A stretch of DNA of 31,210 bases from a virus, in the IMG/VR virus record IMGVR_UViG_3300025413_000082, positions 1-31,210 of that record. One strand, given 5' to 3'. Below the pieces are notes generated by a model, which saw nothing but the letters and a program-made list of their open reading frames with translations, was not told where the DNA came from and searched no databases. The translations under genes and the position numbers were made by a program. Each line of letters opens with the position of its first letter. The stretch's first letter is position 1. This document shows, in pieces, positions 12,625-21,336 of the stretch.

Positions 12625-14060
12625 CACCCGAAGATAAAAAAGAACTGATCAAGTTCGCAGCCGATCGACCACACTGGCCCAAACCAGAGCTTGACGCCGC
12701 AATATGGCGCATCACTTGGGCTAAACAAGCGTTAGCACACCAACAAGAACCCGAAGATGGAGAGTATGACACGTTCCTTATGCTTGCAGGCCGCGGCTCT
12801 GGCAAGACACACACTGCTAGCCATTGGATTGGCATTCGTGCTTGGCGCTTCCCCGGCACTCGCTGGCTTGTCACCGCCCCAACCTCTAATGATATTCGTG
12901 CAACTTGCTTCGAAGGAGACTCCGGTCTTCTCAATATCATACCCAAGAGCCTTATACGAGATTACAACAAGTCCCTCTTTGAAATTACCCTCATCAACGG
13001 ATCAATCATTCAGGGGATTCCAGCTTCAGAACCAGAACGTTACCGCGGTAAACAATACCACGGAGCTTGGTTCGACGAGCTATGTGCATTCGACTATCTT
13101 GACGACGCATACGACGGCGTACAGTTCACCTTACGACTTAAAGATCCAAGAATACCCCGTGTCCAGCAGATCATCACCACCACCCCTAAGCCAAGGGAGC
13201 TCATTGTCGACCTCGCCGAAGGTAAAGTCGGTGGCGACGTCTACATGGTCAACGCGTCCTCGTTTGACAACCGGGAAAACCTGTCAGAAACGTTTTTCAA
13301 ACAGTTAGAGACATACGACGGCACCGACATTGGTCGTCAGGAGATCTACGGTGAGATTCTGGACCCAGAGTCCGCCGGTATTATTAAACGTAAGCAGTTC
13401 AAGATGTGGCCTGCTGATAAGCCCACACCAGAGCTGGAGTATGTCCTAGCTTCCTACGACCCCGCTACATCGGAAAAGACACACAACGACCCCACTGCTT
13501 GCACAGTATGGGGAATCTTTGAACAACAAGACGGTGGCACATGCGCAATCCTTCTTGATTCCTGGGACAACCACCTTTCCTACCCAGAACTACGCCGCAA
13601 AGTAGTAAATGATTTTAAAGAGGTTGTATACGGCGCAGATAATGAGTTTGCTAAGGGCAAAAAGGCAGACCTCATCCTCATGGAAGACAAATCTGCTGGT
13701 ATCTCACTAATCCAAGAGCTCAGAGGCGCAGGAGTGCCAGTCCAAGGTTACAACCCCGGCCGCGCGGACAAAGTGCAGCGCCTAAACATCGTAGCACCCC
13801 TGGTAGCTAAGGGAAAAGTGTTCATTCCAGAAGACCCCAAAAAGCCCGGCGAGTTTGCTGACTGGGCAAAGCGTTTTCTGCGCCAAGTCTGTTCGTTCCC
13901 TGAAATGGGTGGCCATGATGACTATGTGGATTCCCTATCACAAGCCCTTCGTATCCTACGAGACGATGGTTGGCTGCAGTTAGACTACCTCCCAGCTAGG
14001 GATTATGACTACGCTGACGATGATGTACGCAAGCGTTTTGCCAATCCCTACGCCCAATAA
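12615..14060 (+). CDS. Terminase large subunit
   Basis: A 481-residue DNA-packaging motor that docks on the portal, hydrolyses ATP to pump DNA into the prohead and cuts concatemers. ATPase motifs: Walker A AGRGSGKT (58-65), Walker B AWFDE (151-155) and the coupling motif TTTPKP (188-193). The RNase-H-like nuclease shows its acidic residues in SYDPA (D282), LILMEDKSAG (E357/D358) and GGHDDYVDS (D435/D436). Length and order are complete and the coding frame is uninterrupted, so the intein-like protein upstream has not been excised from this gene. The gene overlaps that protein by 10 bp and is followed by an 80-bp gap with a promoter-like motif before the portal gene. Confidence 0.95.
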   Translation: MPLTPEDKKELIKFAADRPHWPKPELDAAIWRITWAKQALAHQQEPEDGEYDTFLMLAGRGSGKTHTASHWIGIRAWRFPGTRWLVTAPTSNDIRATCFEGDSGLLNIIPKSLIRDYNKSLFEITLINGSIIQGIPASEPERYRGKQYHGAWFDELCAFDYLDDAYDGVQFTLRLKDPRIPRVQQIITTTPKPRELIVDLAEGKVGGDVYMVNASSFDNRENLSETFFKQLETYDGTDIGRQEIYGEILDPESAGIIKRKQFKMWPADKPTPELEYVLASYDPATSEKTHNDPTACTVWGIFEQQDGGTCAILLDSWDNHLSYPELRRKVVNDFKEVVYGADNEFAKGKKADLILMEDKSAGISLIQELRGAGVPVQGYNPGRADKVQRLNIVAPLVAKGKVFIPEDPKKPGEFADWAKRFLRQVCSFPEMGGHDDYVDSLSQALRILRDDGWLQLDYLPARDYDYADDDVRKRFANPYAQ

Positions 14061-14080
14061 GGGCGGATACGTCAAAAACA

Positions 14081-14100
14081 GCGTATTAGTAAATATAAGG
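14081..14100 (+). promoter_or_regulatory. Repeated promoter-like motif, copy 3
   Basis: Reads GCGTATTAGTAAATATAAGG, 40 bp before the portal ATG and after a GGGCGGAT sequence also found before copy 4. Confidence 0.7.
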
Positions 14101-14139
14101 GTTGAGTTAGGCCCACCAAATTCCAAAATGACATAATCT

Positions 14140-17046
14140 ATGGCACAACCACAATTACCTATCCAAGCTGGCGGCAATTTGCCTGGTCTTGATCGTGAAA
14201 ATGATATTCAAGATGCAAAACAGCAAGACGCTGACATGGAAGAGTACGAAGACATACTGGGTTTAGACTCCGACGAAGTAGAACAAGAAATAATTGAACT
14301 GGACGATGGTTCGGTGGTGGTTAACTACGTCGAAAAATCTAGCCCACTAAAAAATCCAGAGTTCTACGCAAACCTTGCAGAAGTGTTTGATGAGCAGACA
14401 TTAAATTCACTCTCCATCGAATACCTTGACTACATTGATGTAGACAAGGAGGCACGCAAGCAAAGAGATAAGCAATATGAAGAAGGACTTCGTAGAACGG
14501 GCCTTGGTAAGGACGCTCCTGGTGGTGCTACTTTCGACGGCGCTTCTAAAGTTGTTCATCCCGTCATGGCCGAGGCTTGTGTTGACTTCGCAGCTTCCGC
14601 CGCCAAAGAGCTATTACCATCAGACGGCATCGTCAAGTCCAACATTAAAGGAAACGACGACAAAACCAAAGAAGAAGTCGCAGAACGAAAAGTCGAGTTT
14701 CTTAACTGGCAATTAACCCAACAAGTCCCTGAGTTCCGCGATGAGATGGAGCAGTTGTTTACTCAATTGCCGCTTGGTGGGTCACAGTACCTTAAATGGA
14801 TGTACGATGAAGAACAAGCTCGCCCAACGTGCGAGTGGGTTCCAATTGACAACATCATTTTACCTTACGCCTCAACAAACTTTTACACAGCGCAGCGCGT
14901 TACTGAGCAACAAGACATCACTGGCGATGAATACCTAAAACGTATTGATGCTGGTCTGTATCGTGACTTGGATAATTTAGAGTATACCTCTGACGCTCCG
15001 CTTAATGACCAAACTAAGAGTAAAGCAGCAAACGATAAGATTGAAGGTATTGATATGCCTTCTAAAAATATCGACGAGTTACGCAGAATTTATGAAATCA
15101 CTTGCTTTATGCGACTGGAAGCTGATCCGGAAACAGAAGGTAAACGTGCACCATACACTTTGACCATTGACGAATCAACAAACAAGGTATTAGCCTTGTA
15201 CCGCAACTGGGATGCAAATGATGAAAAACGTGAAAAACTGGACTGGATTGTTGAGTTCAAGTTCATCCCTTGGCGTGGTGCTTATGCTATTGGTCTCCCC
15301 CATCTTATTGGCGGTCTCTCTGCTGCTCTCACTGGTGCTCTACGTGCTCTGCTTGACGCTGCTCATATCAACAACAGCCAGACGTTACTTAAACTCAAAA
15401 CTGGAAGAGTGTCTGGACAATCTGATCGAATTGAACCAACTCAAGTAGTTGAAGTAGAAGCGGGCGCTGGCGTGACTGACATTCGTCAGATTGCTATGCC
15501 AATGCCATTTAACCCACCTTCAAGTGTATTGTATGATTTGCTTGGTTGGTTAACACAAGCTGCTAAAGGTGTTGTTACTACAGCTGAAGAGAAGATTGCT
15601 GACGCTAATAGCCAGATGCCAGTAGGCACAACCCAAGCTCTGATTGAGCAGGGTGCCAAGGTATTCTCTAGCATTCACGCACGCTTACACCGCAGCCAAG
15701 AAAAATCACTGGCCATCATCTCACGTATCAACCACTGGTACTTGCAAGAGATGGACAACCAGTCCGGTACTGAAATTGAGGTACGTGACTTTGCGTATAA
15801 CTCAGATGTTCGCCCAGTATCCGACCCTAACATTTTTTCTGAGACACAACGTCTTGCTCAGAATCAAGCCCTCCTACAGATGGCAGGCACTGCACCTCCA
15901 GGAATGTTTGACATGCGCGCAGTATACAAACGCGTACTCAAGCAATTAAAAGTTCCTGAGATGGAAGAAGTACTGCCAAACCCACAAGGCGCCAACGAAT
16001 CCAATCCGGCCTTAGAGAACGTCTCTATGACGATGGGACGACCCGCTGCCGCCTACCCCGACCAGGATCATATTGCACACCTTAAGATTCACTTAGAGTA
16101 TGCACAAAATCCTGCGTACGGTGGTAACCCTATCATTGGCCCAATCTTTGCGCCGCACGCACTTGAACACATCAAGCAACACTTGACACTGCACTACTTG
16201 CAATCTATGCGCTCTTATGTTGCCCAGGCTTCCGGCGGCGAAGATGTACTCAAACTACACCAAGAACAGCCACTGGATCAAGAAGCCCAACAAGCCTTGG
16301 CACTTGCTTCCCAAATGGTTGGCCAAGATGCACAGCAAACTATTGGACCATTCCTACAGCAAATTACTGGTCTGGCTCAGAAAGTATCACAAGCTCAACA
16401 ACAGCAACAACAAACTATGCTTATGTCTGATCCAACTGCTGCGGCAATTGTTAAGACCCAGACAGCTGAGACTCAACGTAAGTTGCAAGAAGCTCAGGCT
16501 AAAATGCAGCTTGATACTCAGAGCATGCAACAAGATTATCAAATTAAGATTGCAGAGCTACAACAGAAAGTTCAAGAGTTGCAAGCTAAGTACAGCACGC
16601 AGACTAATATTGATAACCAACGCAACGCCACAGACATTGCAATGGCTAACATCAATAATGCTGCAAAAGAGCGTGTTGCCATGATTTCAGCTGGTACTCA
16701 GATGGATCAGCTACAAACAAAACTAGAAGCAGATCAAAATCAATCTGCTATGGAAGCTATCCAAGCCTCTGACCAAGATATTCGTCAGCATGGTTTAGCA
16801 ATCCAGCAACAAGCATTCGAGCAACAAGCTCAACAAGTTCAACAACAAATTGAGGCACAACAAGCCGCTCAACAGCATCAACAAGGTTTAGCACAGGCCC
16901 AACAGCAGCATGCAATGGAGATGCAGCAACAGGACCAGCAACACCAACAGGGTTTGGCACAAGCCCAGCAGATGCACGAACAGCAAATAGCCCAAATGCA
17001 AGAGCAACAAGCTCAACAACCACAACAACCCACTGAAGGACAATAA
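14140..17046 (+). CDS. Portal protein with Gln-rich C-terminal extension
   Basis: A 968-residue protein, the likely dodecameric ring at the capsid vertex through which DNA enters and leaves. The core (about residues 90-640) has the features of large P22-type portals: ASKVVHPVMAEACVDFAASA near 135-154 and the long helical region around 490-560. From about residue 715 the sequence becomes extremely Gln/Ala-rich and helical (AQAQQQQQQTM, then repeats of QQHQQGLAQAQQ), ending QPQQPTEGQ. This tail is far longer than core portals need and may form an extended barrel or coiled coil. No strong ribosome binding site is visible before the ATG at 14140. Confidence 0.85.
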   Translation: MAQPQLPIQAGGNLPGLDRENDIQDAKQQDADMEEYEDILGLDSDEVEQEIIELDDGSVVVNYVEKSSPLKNPEFYANLAEVFDEQTLNSLSIEYLDYIDVDKEARKQRDKQYEEGLRRTGLGKDAPGGATFDGASKVVHPVMAEACVDFAASAAKELLPSDGIVKSNIKGNDDKTKEEVAERKVEFLNWQLTQQVPEFRDEMEQLFTQLPLGGSQYLKWMYDEEQARPTCEWVPIDNIILPYASTNFYTAQRVTEQQDITGDEYLKRIDAGLYRDLDNLEYTSDAPLNDQTKSKAANDKIEGIDMPSKNIDELRRIYEITCFMRLEADPETEGKRAPYTLTIDESTNKVLALYRNWDANDEKREKLDWIVEFKFIPWRGAYAIGLPHLIGGLSAALTGALRALLDAAHINNSQTLLKLKTGRVSGQSDRIEPTQVVEVEAGAGVTDIRQIAMPMPFNPPSSVLYDLLGWLTQAAKGVVTTAEEKIADANSQMPVGTTQALIEQGAKVFSSIHARLHRSQEKSLAIISRINHWYLQEMDNQSGTEIEVRDFAYNSDVRPVSDPNIFSETQRLAQNQALLQMAGTAPPGMFDMRAVYKRVLKQLKVPEMEEVLPNPQGANESNPALENVSMTMGRPAAAYPDQDHIAHLKIHLEYAQNPAYGGNPIIGPIFAPHALEHIKQHLTLHYLQSMRSYVAQASGGEDVLKLHQEQPLDQEAQQALALASQMVGQDAQQTIGPFLQQITGLAQKVSQAQQQQQQTMLMSDPTAAAIVKTQTAETQRKLQEAQAKMQLDTQSMQQDYQIKIAELQQKVQELQAKYSTQTNIDNQRNATDIAMANINNAAKERVAMISAGTQMDQLQTKLEADQNQSAMEAIQASDQDIRQHGLAIQQQAFEQQAQQVQQQIEAQQAAQQHQQGLAQAQQQHAMEMQQQDQQHQQGLAQAQQMHEQQIAQMQEQQAQQPQQPTEGQ

Positions 17047-17273
17047 TGGCAACTAAAAAATCAGCTGAAGACCAATTAGGCTTCCGCAAAGCATACAAAA
17101 TGACTGGCACCCCTGGCTACGCTGGCGGTCCTGGTGAGACAACTATCGACAAAGGCGCTTCAGGTTCTAAGCGTGCTAACAATGCAGTACTTAACCAAAA
17201 CAAAATGGCTAAGTCACCTAAAGTTGGCCCAGGTAAAAACCTTAACGAAATCGAAGGCGGCAACTTTTATTAA
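17046..17273 (+). CDS. Small basic Gly/Lys-rich protein
   Basis: A 75-residue protein, MATKKSAEDQLGFRKAYKMT..., rich in Gly, Lys and Asn and probably disordered. Its ATG at 17046 overlaps the portal stop (TAATG). Small disordered proteins after portals are common in phages; no function is assigned. Confidence 0.75.
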   Translation: MATKKSAEDQLGFRKAYKMTGTPGYAGGPGETTIDKGASGSKRANNAVLNQNKMAKSPKVGPGKNLNEIEGGNFY

Positions 17274-17280
17274 TATTTGG

Positions 17281-17296
17281 GGCGGATTTATCCGCC
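17281..17296 (+). terminator. Hairpin GGCGGA-TTTA-TCCGCC
   Basis: A perfect 6-bp GC-rich stem directly after the gene at 17046 and four bases before motif copy 4. It lacks a T-run on the plus strand, so it may be a weak terminator, an RNA end-stabiliser or part of the motif's context. Confidence 0.5.
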
Positions 17297-17299
17297 ACA

Positions 17300-17319
17300 G
17301 CGTATTAGTAAAAGTATGA
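17300..17319 (+). promoter_or_regulatory. Repeated promoter-like motif, copy 4
   Basis: Reads GCGTATTAGTAAAAGTATGA. As in copy 2, the next ATG lies exactly 16 bases from the motif's first base. Confidence 0.7.
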
Positions 17320-17507
17320 AAGACTTTATTAGTGAAATTATCGGTCGCGTAAGGACTGAGATACAAAATCATGCGGAAACCGTCACCGCCGGCACTAACA
17401 TCAACTCGTTTGATGATTACAAGCAGTACGTAGGCATTATTCAAGGTCTGCAAATGACTTTAGATATTGTCAACGAAATTCTGACGGAGAATGACGACGA
17501 ATCGTAA
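17316..17507 (+). CDS. Small conserved-type helical protein
   Basis: A 63-residue protein, MKDFISEIIGRVRTEIQNHA..., with FDDYKQYVGIIQGLQMTLDI. The 'Y-K/R-x-x-V-G-x-x-x-G-L' helix resembles small proteins next to structural genes in many podovirus-like phages. I chose the ATG at 17316 rather than a TTG at 17277, which would encode the hairpin and motif as protein. No ribosome binding site can fit between motif and ATG, so expression may be leaderless or coupled. Confidence 0.75.
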   Translation: MKDFISEIIGRVRTEIQNHAETVTAGTNINSFDDYKQYVGIIQGLQMTLDIVNEILTENDDES

Positions 17508-17528
17508 GATTCAGAAAGGGATTGCCGG

Positions 17529-17969
17529 ATGGCGATTGATTTTAGAGAACAAGACGAACCAGATTTACGAACAGAACTTGAGTGTTTCCCTGACGTAGAC
17601 CCTGGAGTCGAGATTTTAGGTGACCGAGTACTTGTGCAGTTACGCAGGGAAAAGGTAACCAGTAAAGGCGGTATAATCCTAGTGGATGAGACCAGACAAA
17701 CCTTACGTTTTAACGAAACAGTAGCTAAAGTACGAGCAATTGGACCCTTAGCATATAAGAGCCCAGAAGATTTAACCCCTTGGATTGAAGGTCCTTGGTG
17801 TCAAGTTGGCGATTTAGTTCGCACAATCAAGTACGGTGGTGATCGTTTCGTAGTGCAGCCCGACGATGATGGCGCGCCTGTGGTGTTTATTACATTACAA
17901 GCCCGTGAAGTGATCTCCAAGATCAAATCATTCGAAGCAGCACAGAAAATGAAAGCGTTTGTAGACTAA
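17529..17969 (+). CDS. GroES-like co-chaperonin
   Basis: A 146-residue protein with a GroES fold: VEILGDRVLVQL (27-38), the mobile-loop segment SKGGIILVDE (45-54) whose Ile-Ile-Leu matches the GroEL-binding Ile-Val-Leu, VAKVRAIGPLA (65-75), VGDLVRTIKYGG (93-104) and a final ...VFITLQAREVISKI (119-132). Bacterial GroES has about 95 residues; here a 25-residue acidic N-terminal lead and a loop after IGPLA are added. By analogy with T4 gp31 it would act with host GroEL to fold the capsid protein, which suits its place between portal and capsid genes. AAAGGGATTGCCGG precedes the ATG. Confidence 0.85.
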   Translation: MAIDFREQDEPDLRTELECFPDVDPGVEILGDRVLVQLRREKVTSKGGIILVDETRQTLRFNETVAKVRAIGPLAYKSPEDLTPWIEGPWCQVGDLVRTIKYGGDRFVVQPDDDGAPVVFITLQAREVISKIKSFEAAQKMKAFVD

Positions 17970-17990
17970 TAACTTTGTAGAAAGTAAAGA

Positions 17991-18962
17991 ATGGCAAAGA
18001 AAGACGACGACCATGTTCCAATGAAGGAACAGGAAGATGGCACACTGGTAGCTAAAATAGATTTACCAGAAGAAATTGAAGACCACGAAGAAGGTGGTCA
18101 TGTAGAAGCAGAAGACACCCGCAGTGATGAAGAGCGTGAAGACGACGAAGCAGCCGAAGAAGGCGAAACCGACGAAGAACGTGAAGCAATCCGCGAGGCC
18201 CGTAGAGAAGAGCGTAAACTCAAAAAAGAGTTAAAGAAGCAACGTGAAATCTCTGCTAAGAACAAGATTACAGCACTTGAGCGCCGCAATGCCGAACTGG
18301 CAGAGCGTCTAGCTAAGGTTGAAAGCACTACAGTATCTTATCAATTTGCACAGATTGACAAGGCTATCGAAGACGAAGCCACACGTGTCGAATACGCAAA
18401 GATGAAGATGCTACAAGCAGCACAATCTGGCGACGCAGCCGCTCAAATTGAGTATTTGGAACAGTTGACAGACGCTAAACAGCGTTTAAAACAAGCCGAA
18501 CACTATAAGAAACAACAAGTAGAGCAAGCTAAAGTACCAAAAGAAAACGTACCTAATCAGATTAATACTGAAGTACAAGCCAACGCAACAAAATGGCTTA
18601 AAAAGAACTCTTGGTACGATCCACAAGCTCGAGACACAGATAGTAGAATTGCAAAGGTAATTGACCAAGAACTAGCAGCCGATGGTTGGGATCCAGCAGA
18701 TCCCGAGTATTGGGATGAGCTAGACAGTCGTTTGCAGTCTCGTTTACCCCACAGATACACTTCAAAAGGAGGCTCTGTGAAACGAGCAAACGCATCAACA
18801 TCCGGCCGTACTGCCGCTACAAATAGCGCAAAACCCGGAACCATCACATTGAGTCGTGATCGTGTACAAGCGATTAAAGACGCTGGTGCATGGGATGATG
18901 TAGAGAAACGAAACAAAATGATCCGCGCTTATGCGTCGTATGATCGTCAAAATAAAGGTTAA
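17991..18962 (+). CDS. Probable capsid scaffolding protein
   Basis: A 323-residue protein with a very acidic N-terminus (about residues 1-65, runs of Glu/Asp), a long Lys/Glu/Ala coiled-coil (about 60-180), then a Trp-containing region (WLKKNSWYDPQARDTDSRI, about 203-221) and a basic C-terminus. Acidic-helical proteins just upstream of the capsid gene are typically scaffolds, and the basic end fits capsid binding. This is inference from composition and position; no protease motif is seen. Confidence 0.65.
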   Translation: MAKKDDDHVPMKEQEDGTLVAKIDLPEEIEDHEEGGHVEAEDTRSDEEREDDEAAEEGETDEEREAIREARREERKLKKELKKQREISAKNKITALERRNAELAERLAKVESTTVSYQFAQIDKAIEDEATRVEYAKMKMLQAAQSGDAAAQIEYLEQLTDAKQRLKQAEHYKKQQVEQAKVPKENVPNQINTEVQANATKWLKKNSWYDPQARDTDSRIAKVIDQELAADGWDPADPEYWDELDSRLQSRLPHRYTSKGGSVKRANASTSGRTAATNSAKPGTITLSRDRVQAIKDAGAWDDVEKRNKMIRAYASYDRQNKG

Positions 18963-18967
18963 TTATC

Positions 18968-19522
18968 ATGGCAAACAACAGAATCAAACGTGACTTAGAT
19001 GATCGCTTAGCCGATCGAGTTACCGCAACAAAAGAACGGATCGCTTCTGAGGATCCAAACGAATTAGCAAAAAAGGAGCGTGTAGCTGCGTTCCGCGATA
19101 AATGGCAAAACAGTGCATTACCTGATTTGCCAAACGGGATAATTCCCGGCTTTCATTTGTGCTGGTTATCCACTACAAATAATTATGACAGTATCGACAA
19201 ACGTATGGCGTTGGGTTATGAGCCAGTTAAAGCCTCAGAATTAGGAGTAGGCTTTGAAGGACTAGGCAAAATGAGCTCGGGCAAGTTTGAAGGCTGTGTT
19301 AGCTGTAATGAAATGGTTCTCTTCAAGTTACCAGAAGAAATCTATCAAGAAGTGATGAAAATGTTGCACCTTGAGGATCCCCTTGAGCACCAACGTAATA
19401 TCACCGCGCAAGTTCGGAGCACTGCTCAAGAAGGCAAAGGTGGTAGATCAATTCTTGAAGGTGGTATTCTGGAAATGGAAAAGGAAGCCGCAAAAGCAAA
19501 CAGTAATGTTCGCTTCCAATAA
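18968..19522 (+). CDS. Virion-associated hypothetical protein
   Basis: A 184-residue protein, MANNRIKRDLDDRLADRVTA..., with a helical basic start and a conserved-looking core, PGFHLCWLSTTNNYDSIDKR (about 59-78) followed by GYEPVKASELG. Similar proteins lie between scaffold and capsid genes in environmental phages, but their function is not known to me. A CVSC pair (about 116-119) is present. AAAGGTTAATTATC precedes the ATG. Confidence 0.75.
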   Translation: MANNRIKRDLDDRLADRVTATKERIASEDPNELAKKERVAAFRDKWQNSALPDLPNGIIPGFHLCWLSTTNNYDSIDKRMALGYEPVKASELGVGFEGLGKMSSGKFEGCVSCNEMVLFKLPEEIYQEVMKMLHLEDPLEHQRNITAQVRSTAQEGKGGRSILEGGILEMEKEAAKANSNVRFQ

Positions 19523-19551
19523 CATTCTTCAAAAATAACAAAGGAAAATAA

Positions 19552-20217
19552 ATGTCCGCAACATTTCAACCCTTTGGTCTGAAGCCTGCATATCACCCAA
19601 GTGGTTTAGATCGTGCAGTACCATTCGCTGGTACTAACACGTATGTCACTGGTGTTTCAGGTTACAGCGCTCCTTACAGCTTGAGCTCTGGCCAGTCTTT
19701 CTGGCAATATCAACCTGTAGCGATCACTTCTTCTGGCCAATTGACTATCGCCAACCAAACTGCATCTTCTGGTAAAGTTTATGGCGTATTTGACGGTGTA
19801 GAGTACACCAACTCTGACGGTCGTCGTTCAGTAGCTAAGTATGCTTCTAAATTGACACTTGACGCTTCTACAAACATCGTTTTCTGGATCTTCTCAGACC
19901 CAGCAATCGTATACGAAGCTCAAATCAATGGCTCAGCAACAGCTTCTGCCATCGGTACTGAATACAATTTCGACACAACAACTAACTACACAGTTGCAGA
20001 TGGCTACGCTATCGGTAATGGTGGTGCTGGTTTCTCTACTACTGCGTTGCTTGCAACTGCTGTTGGTAGCACAAACCAAGGTCAAGTTCGCGTGGTTGGA
20101 TTAGGACGTGAAGTAGCATACCCAGCTGGCAACACCAATGCTTGGGGCGATGCTTACACAATCGTTCAAGTTCAGATCTGCAACAACCAGTTCGCCGCTC
20201 CGTCGACGTCCGTTTAA
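19552..20217 (+). CDS. Probable capsid-associated structural protein
   Basis: A 221-residue, beta-rich, Ser/Thr/Gly/Ala-rich protein starting MSATFQPFGLKPAYHPSGLD. Composition and position immediately before the major capsid gene suggest a decoration or capsid-stabilising protein. AAAGGAAAATAA gives a strong ribosome binding site, consistent with high expression. No catalytic motif is visible. Confidence 0.7.
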   Translation: MSATFQPFGLKPAYHPSGLDRAVPFAGTNTYVTGVSGYSAPYSLSSGQSFWQYQPVAITSSGQLTIANQTASSGKVYGVFDGVEYTNSDGRRSVAKYASKLTLDASTNIVFWIFSDPAIVYEAQINGSATASAIGTEYNFDTTTNYTVADGYAIGNGGAGFSTTALLATAVGSTNQGQVRVVGLGREVAYPAGNTNAWGDAYTIVQVQICNNQFAAPSTSV

Positions 20218-20238
20218 TTAATACGAAAGGAATAAGCA

Positions 20239-21156
20239 ATGGCAACCCCAATGCGTAGTACCGACTTTCGTGCGGTAGTCGAGCCGATTATCAACGAAGT
20301 CTTTGATGGCGTTTATGAACAACGCGACGACGAGTGGAAAGGATTTGTAGAACAGATCCAAGGTATTCCACGTAACTACCATGAAGAAGTAATGCTTTAT
20401 GGCATGAACGCAGCTCCTGCAATGCCTGATGGCACTCCAGTTAGCTACGATCAAGGTGGTACTTTGTACATCACCCGTTTCATCTACCAAATCTATGGCT
20501 TGGCATACGCCTTGACCAAAGTTTTGATGGAAGACGGCGATCACATCCGTATCGGTTCAACTTTCGCTAAGCACTTGGCTCAGTCTATGATTGAAACCAA
20601 AGAAACTCTTTGCGCTAACATCCTTAACTTTGCGTTTACCGCTGGTTATGTTGGTGGCGACGGCGTTACTTTGATCAACACAGCTCACCCAATCGCTAAC
20701 GGCGGTTCTTACTCTAACCAATTGTCTACTGCAGCTGCATTGAGCCAAACTTCTGTTGAACAGATGTTGATTCAAATACGTTCTGCTGTTGACAACAACG
20801 GTAAGCGTATCCGCTTGAAAGCAGAGCAGTTAGTTGTTCCTCCAGCACTCGAGTTCCAATCAGAAGTAATTCTGAAGTCAGTTCTCCGTTCTGGTACAGC
20901 TGACAACGATTTGAACCCAATCAAATCAACAGGCATGTTGCCTAAAGGTACACACGTTGTAACACGTTTGTCCTCTAGCAAAGCCTGGTGGATTCAAACT
21001 GATGCAGAAAATGGTCTCATGCTCGTTATGCGTCGTCCAATGGAGAAATCCATGGAAGGCGATTTCGAAACTGATTCTATGCGTTATAAGGCTACTGAGC
21101 GTTATGCTACAGGTTGGCACGATGCGCGTAACATTTTCGGTACAGCCGGTTTGTAA
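20239..21156 (+). CDS. Major capsid protein (HK97 fold)
   Basis: A 305-residue protein that forms the icosahedral shell. The C-terminal half has the usual capsid pattern: VTLINTAHPIANGGSYSNQL (about 142-161), KAEQLVVPPALEFQ, NDLNPIKSTG, AWWIQTDAENGLMLVMRRPM and ERYATGWHDARNIFGTAGL at the end. It lacks an obvious cleaved N-terminal delta domain; the separate acidic-helical protein upstream may do that job. GAAAGGAATAAGCA precedes the ATG, and a strong terminator follows the gene. Confidence 0.9.
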   Translation: MATPMRSTDFRAVVEPIINEVFDGVYEQRDDEWKGFVEQIQGIPRNYHEEVMLYGMNAAPAMPDGTPVSYDQGGTLYITRFIYQIYGLAYALTKVLMEDGDHIRIGSTFAKHLAQSMIETKETLCANILNFAFTAGYVGGDGVTLINTAHPIANGGSYSNQLSTAAALSQTSVEQMLIQIRSAVDNNGKRIRLKAEQLVVPPALEFQSEVILKSVLRSGTADNDLNPIKSTGMLPKGTHVVTRLSSSKAWWIQTDAENGLMLVMRRPMEKSMEGDFETDSMRYKATERYATGWHDARNIFGTAGL

Positions 21157-21176
21157 TAAACCCCCTCGTAGCACAG

Positions 21177-21203
21177 AAAAGCCACCCACAAGGTGGCTTT
21201 TTT
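21177..21203 (+). terminator. Rho-independent terminator after the capsid gene
   Basis: AAAAGCCACC-CACAA-GGTGGCTTTT continues into further T residues: a 10-bp stem with a 5-base loop and a T-run. It closes the capsid transcription unit before promoter-like motif copy 5. Confidence 0.9.
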
Positions 21204-21231
21204 GTTTTTTGGGGCGCTTTGCCACAAAATA

Positions 21232-21251
21232 GCGTATTAGTAAGTATAGGA
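21232..21251 (+). promoter_or_regulatory. Repeated promoter-like motif, copy 5
   Basis: Reads GCGTATTAGTAAGTATAGGA. It follows a strong terminator directly, which is where a new promoter is needed, and its TATAGGAAGA end resembles the initiation part of T7-class promoters. A leader of about 85 bases leads to the gene at 21337. Confidence 0.75.
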
Positions 21252-21336
21252 AGAATCATCCCTTTCTGACCGCCGAACTTCCCGGTGAGACGACTTAGAG
21301 ACAGCTAGGGATACCCACTAAGATAAGGAATTAAAC

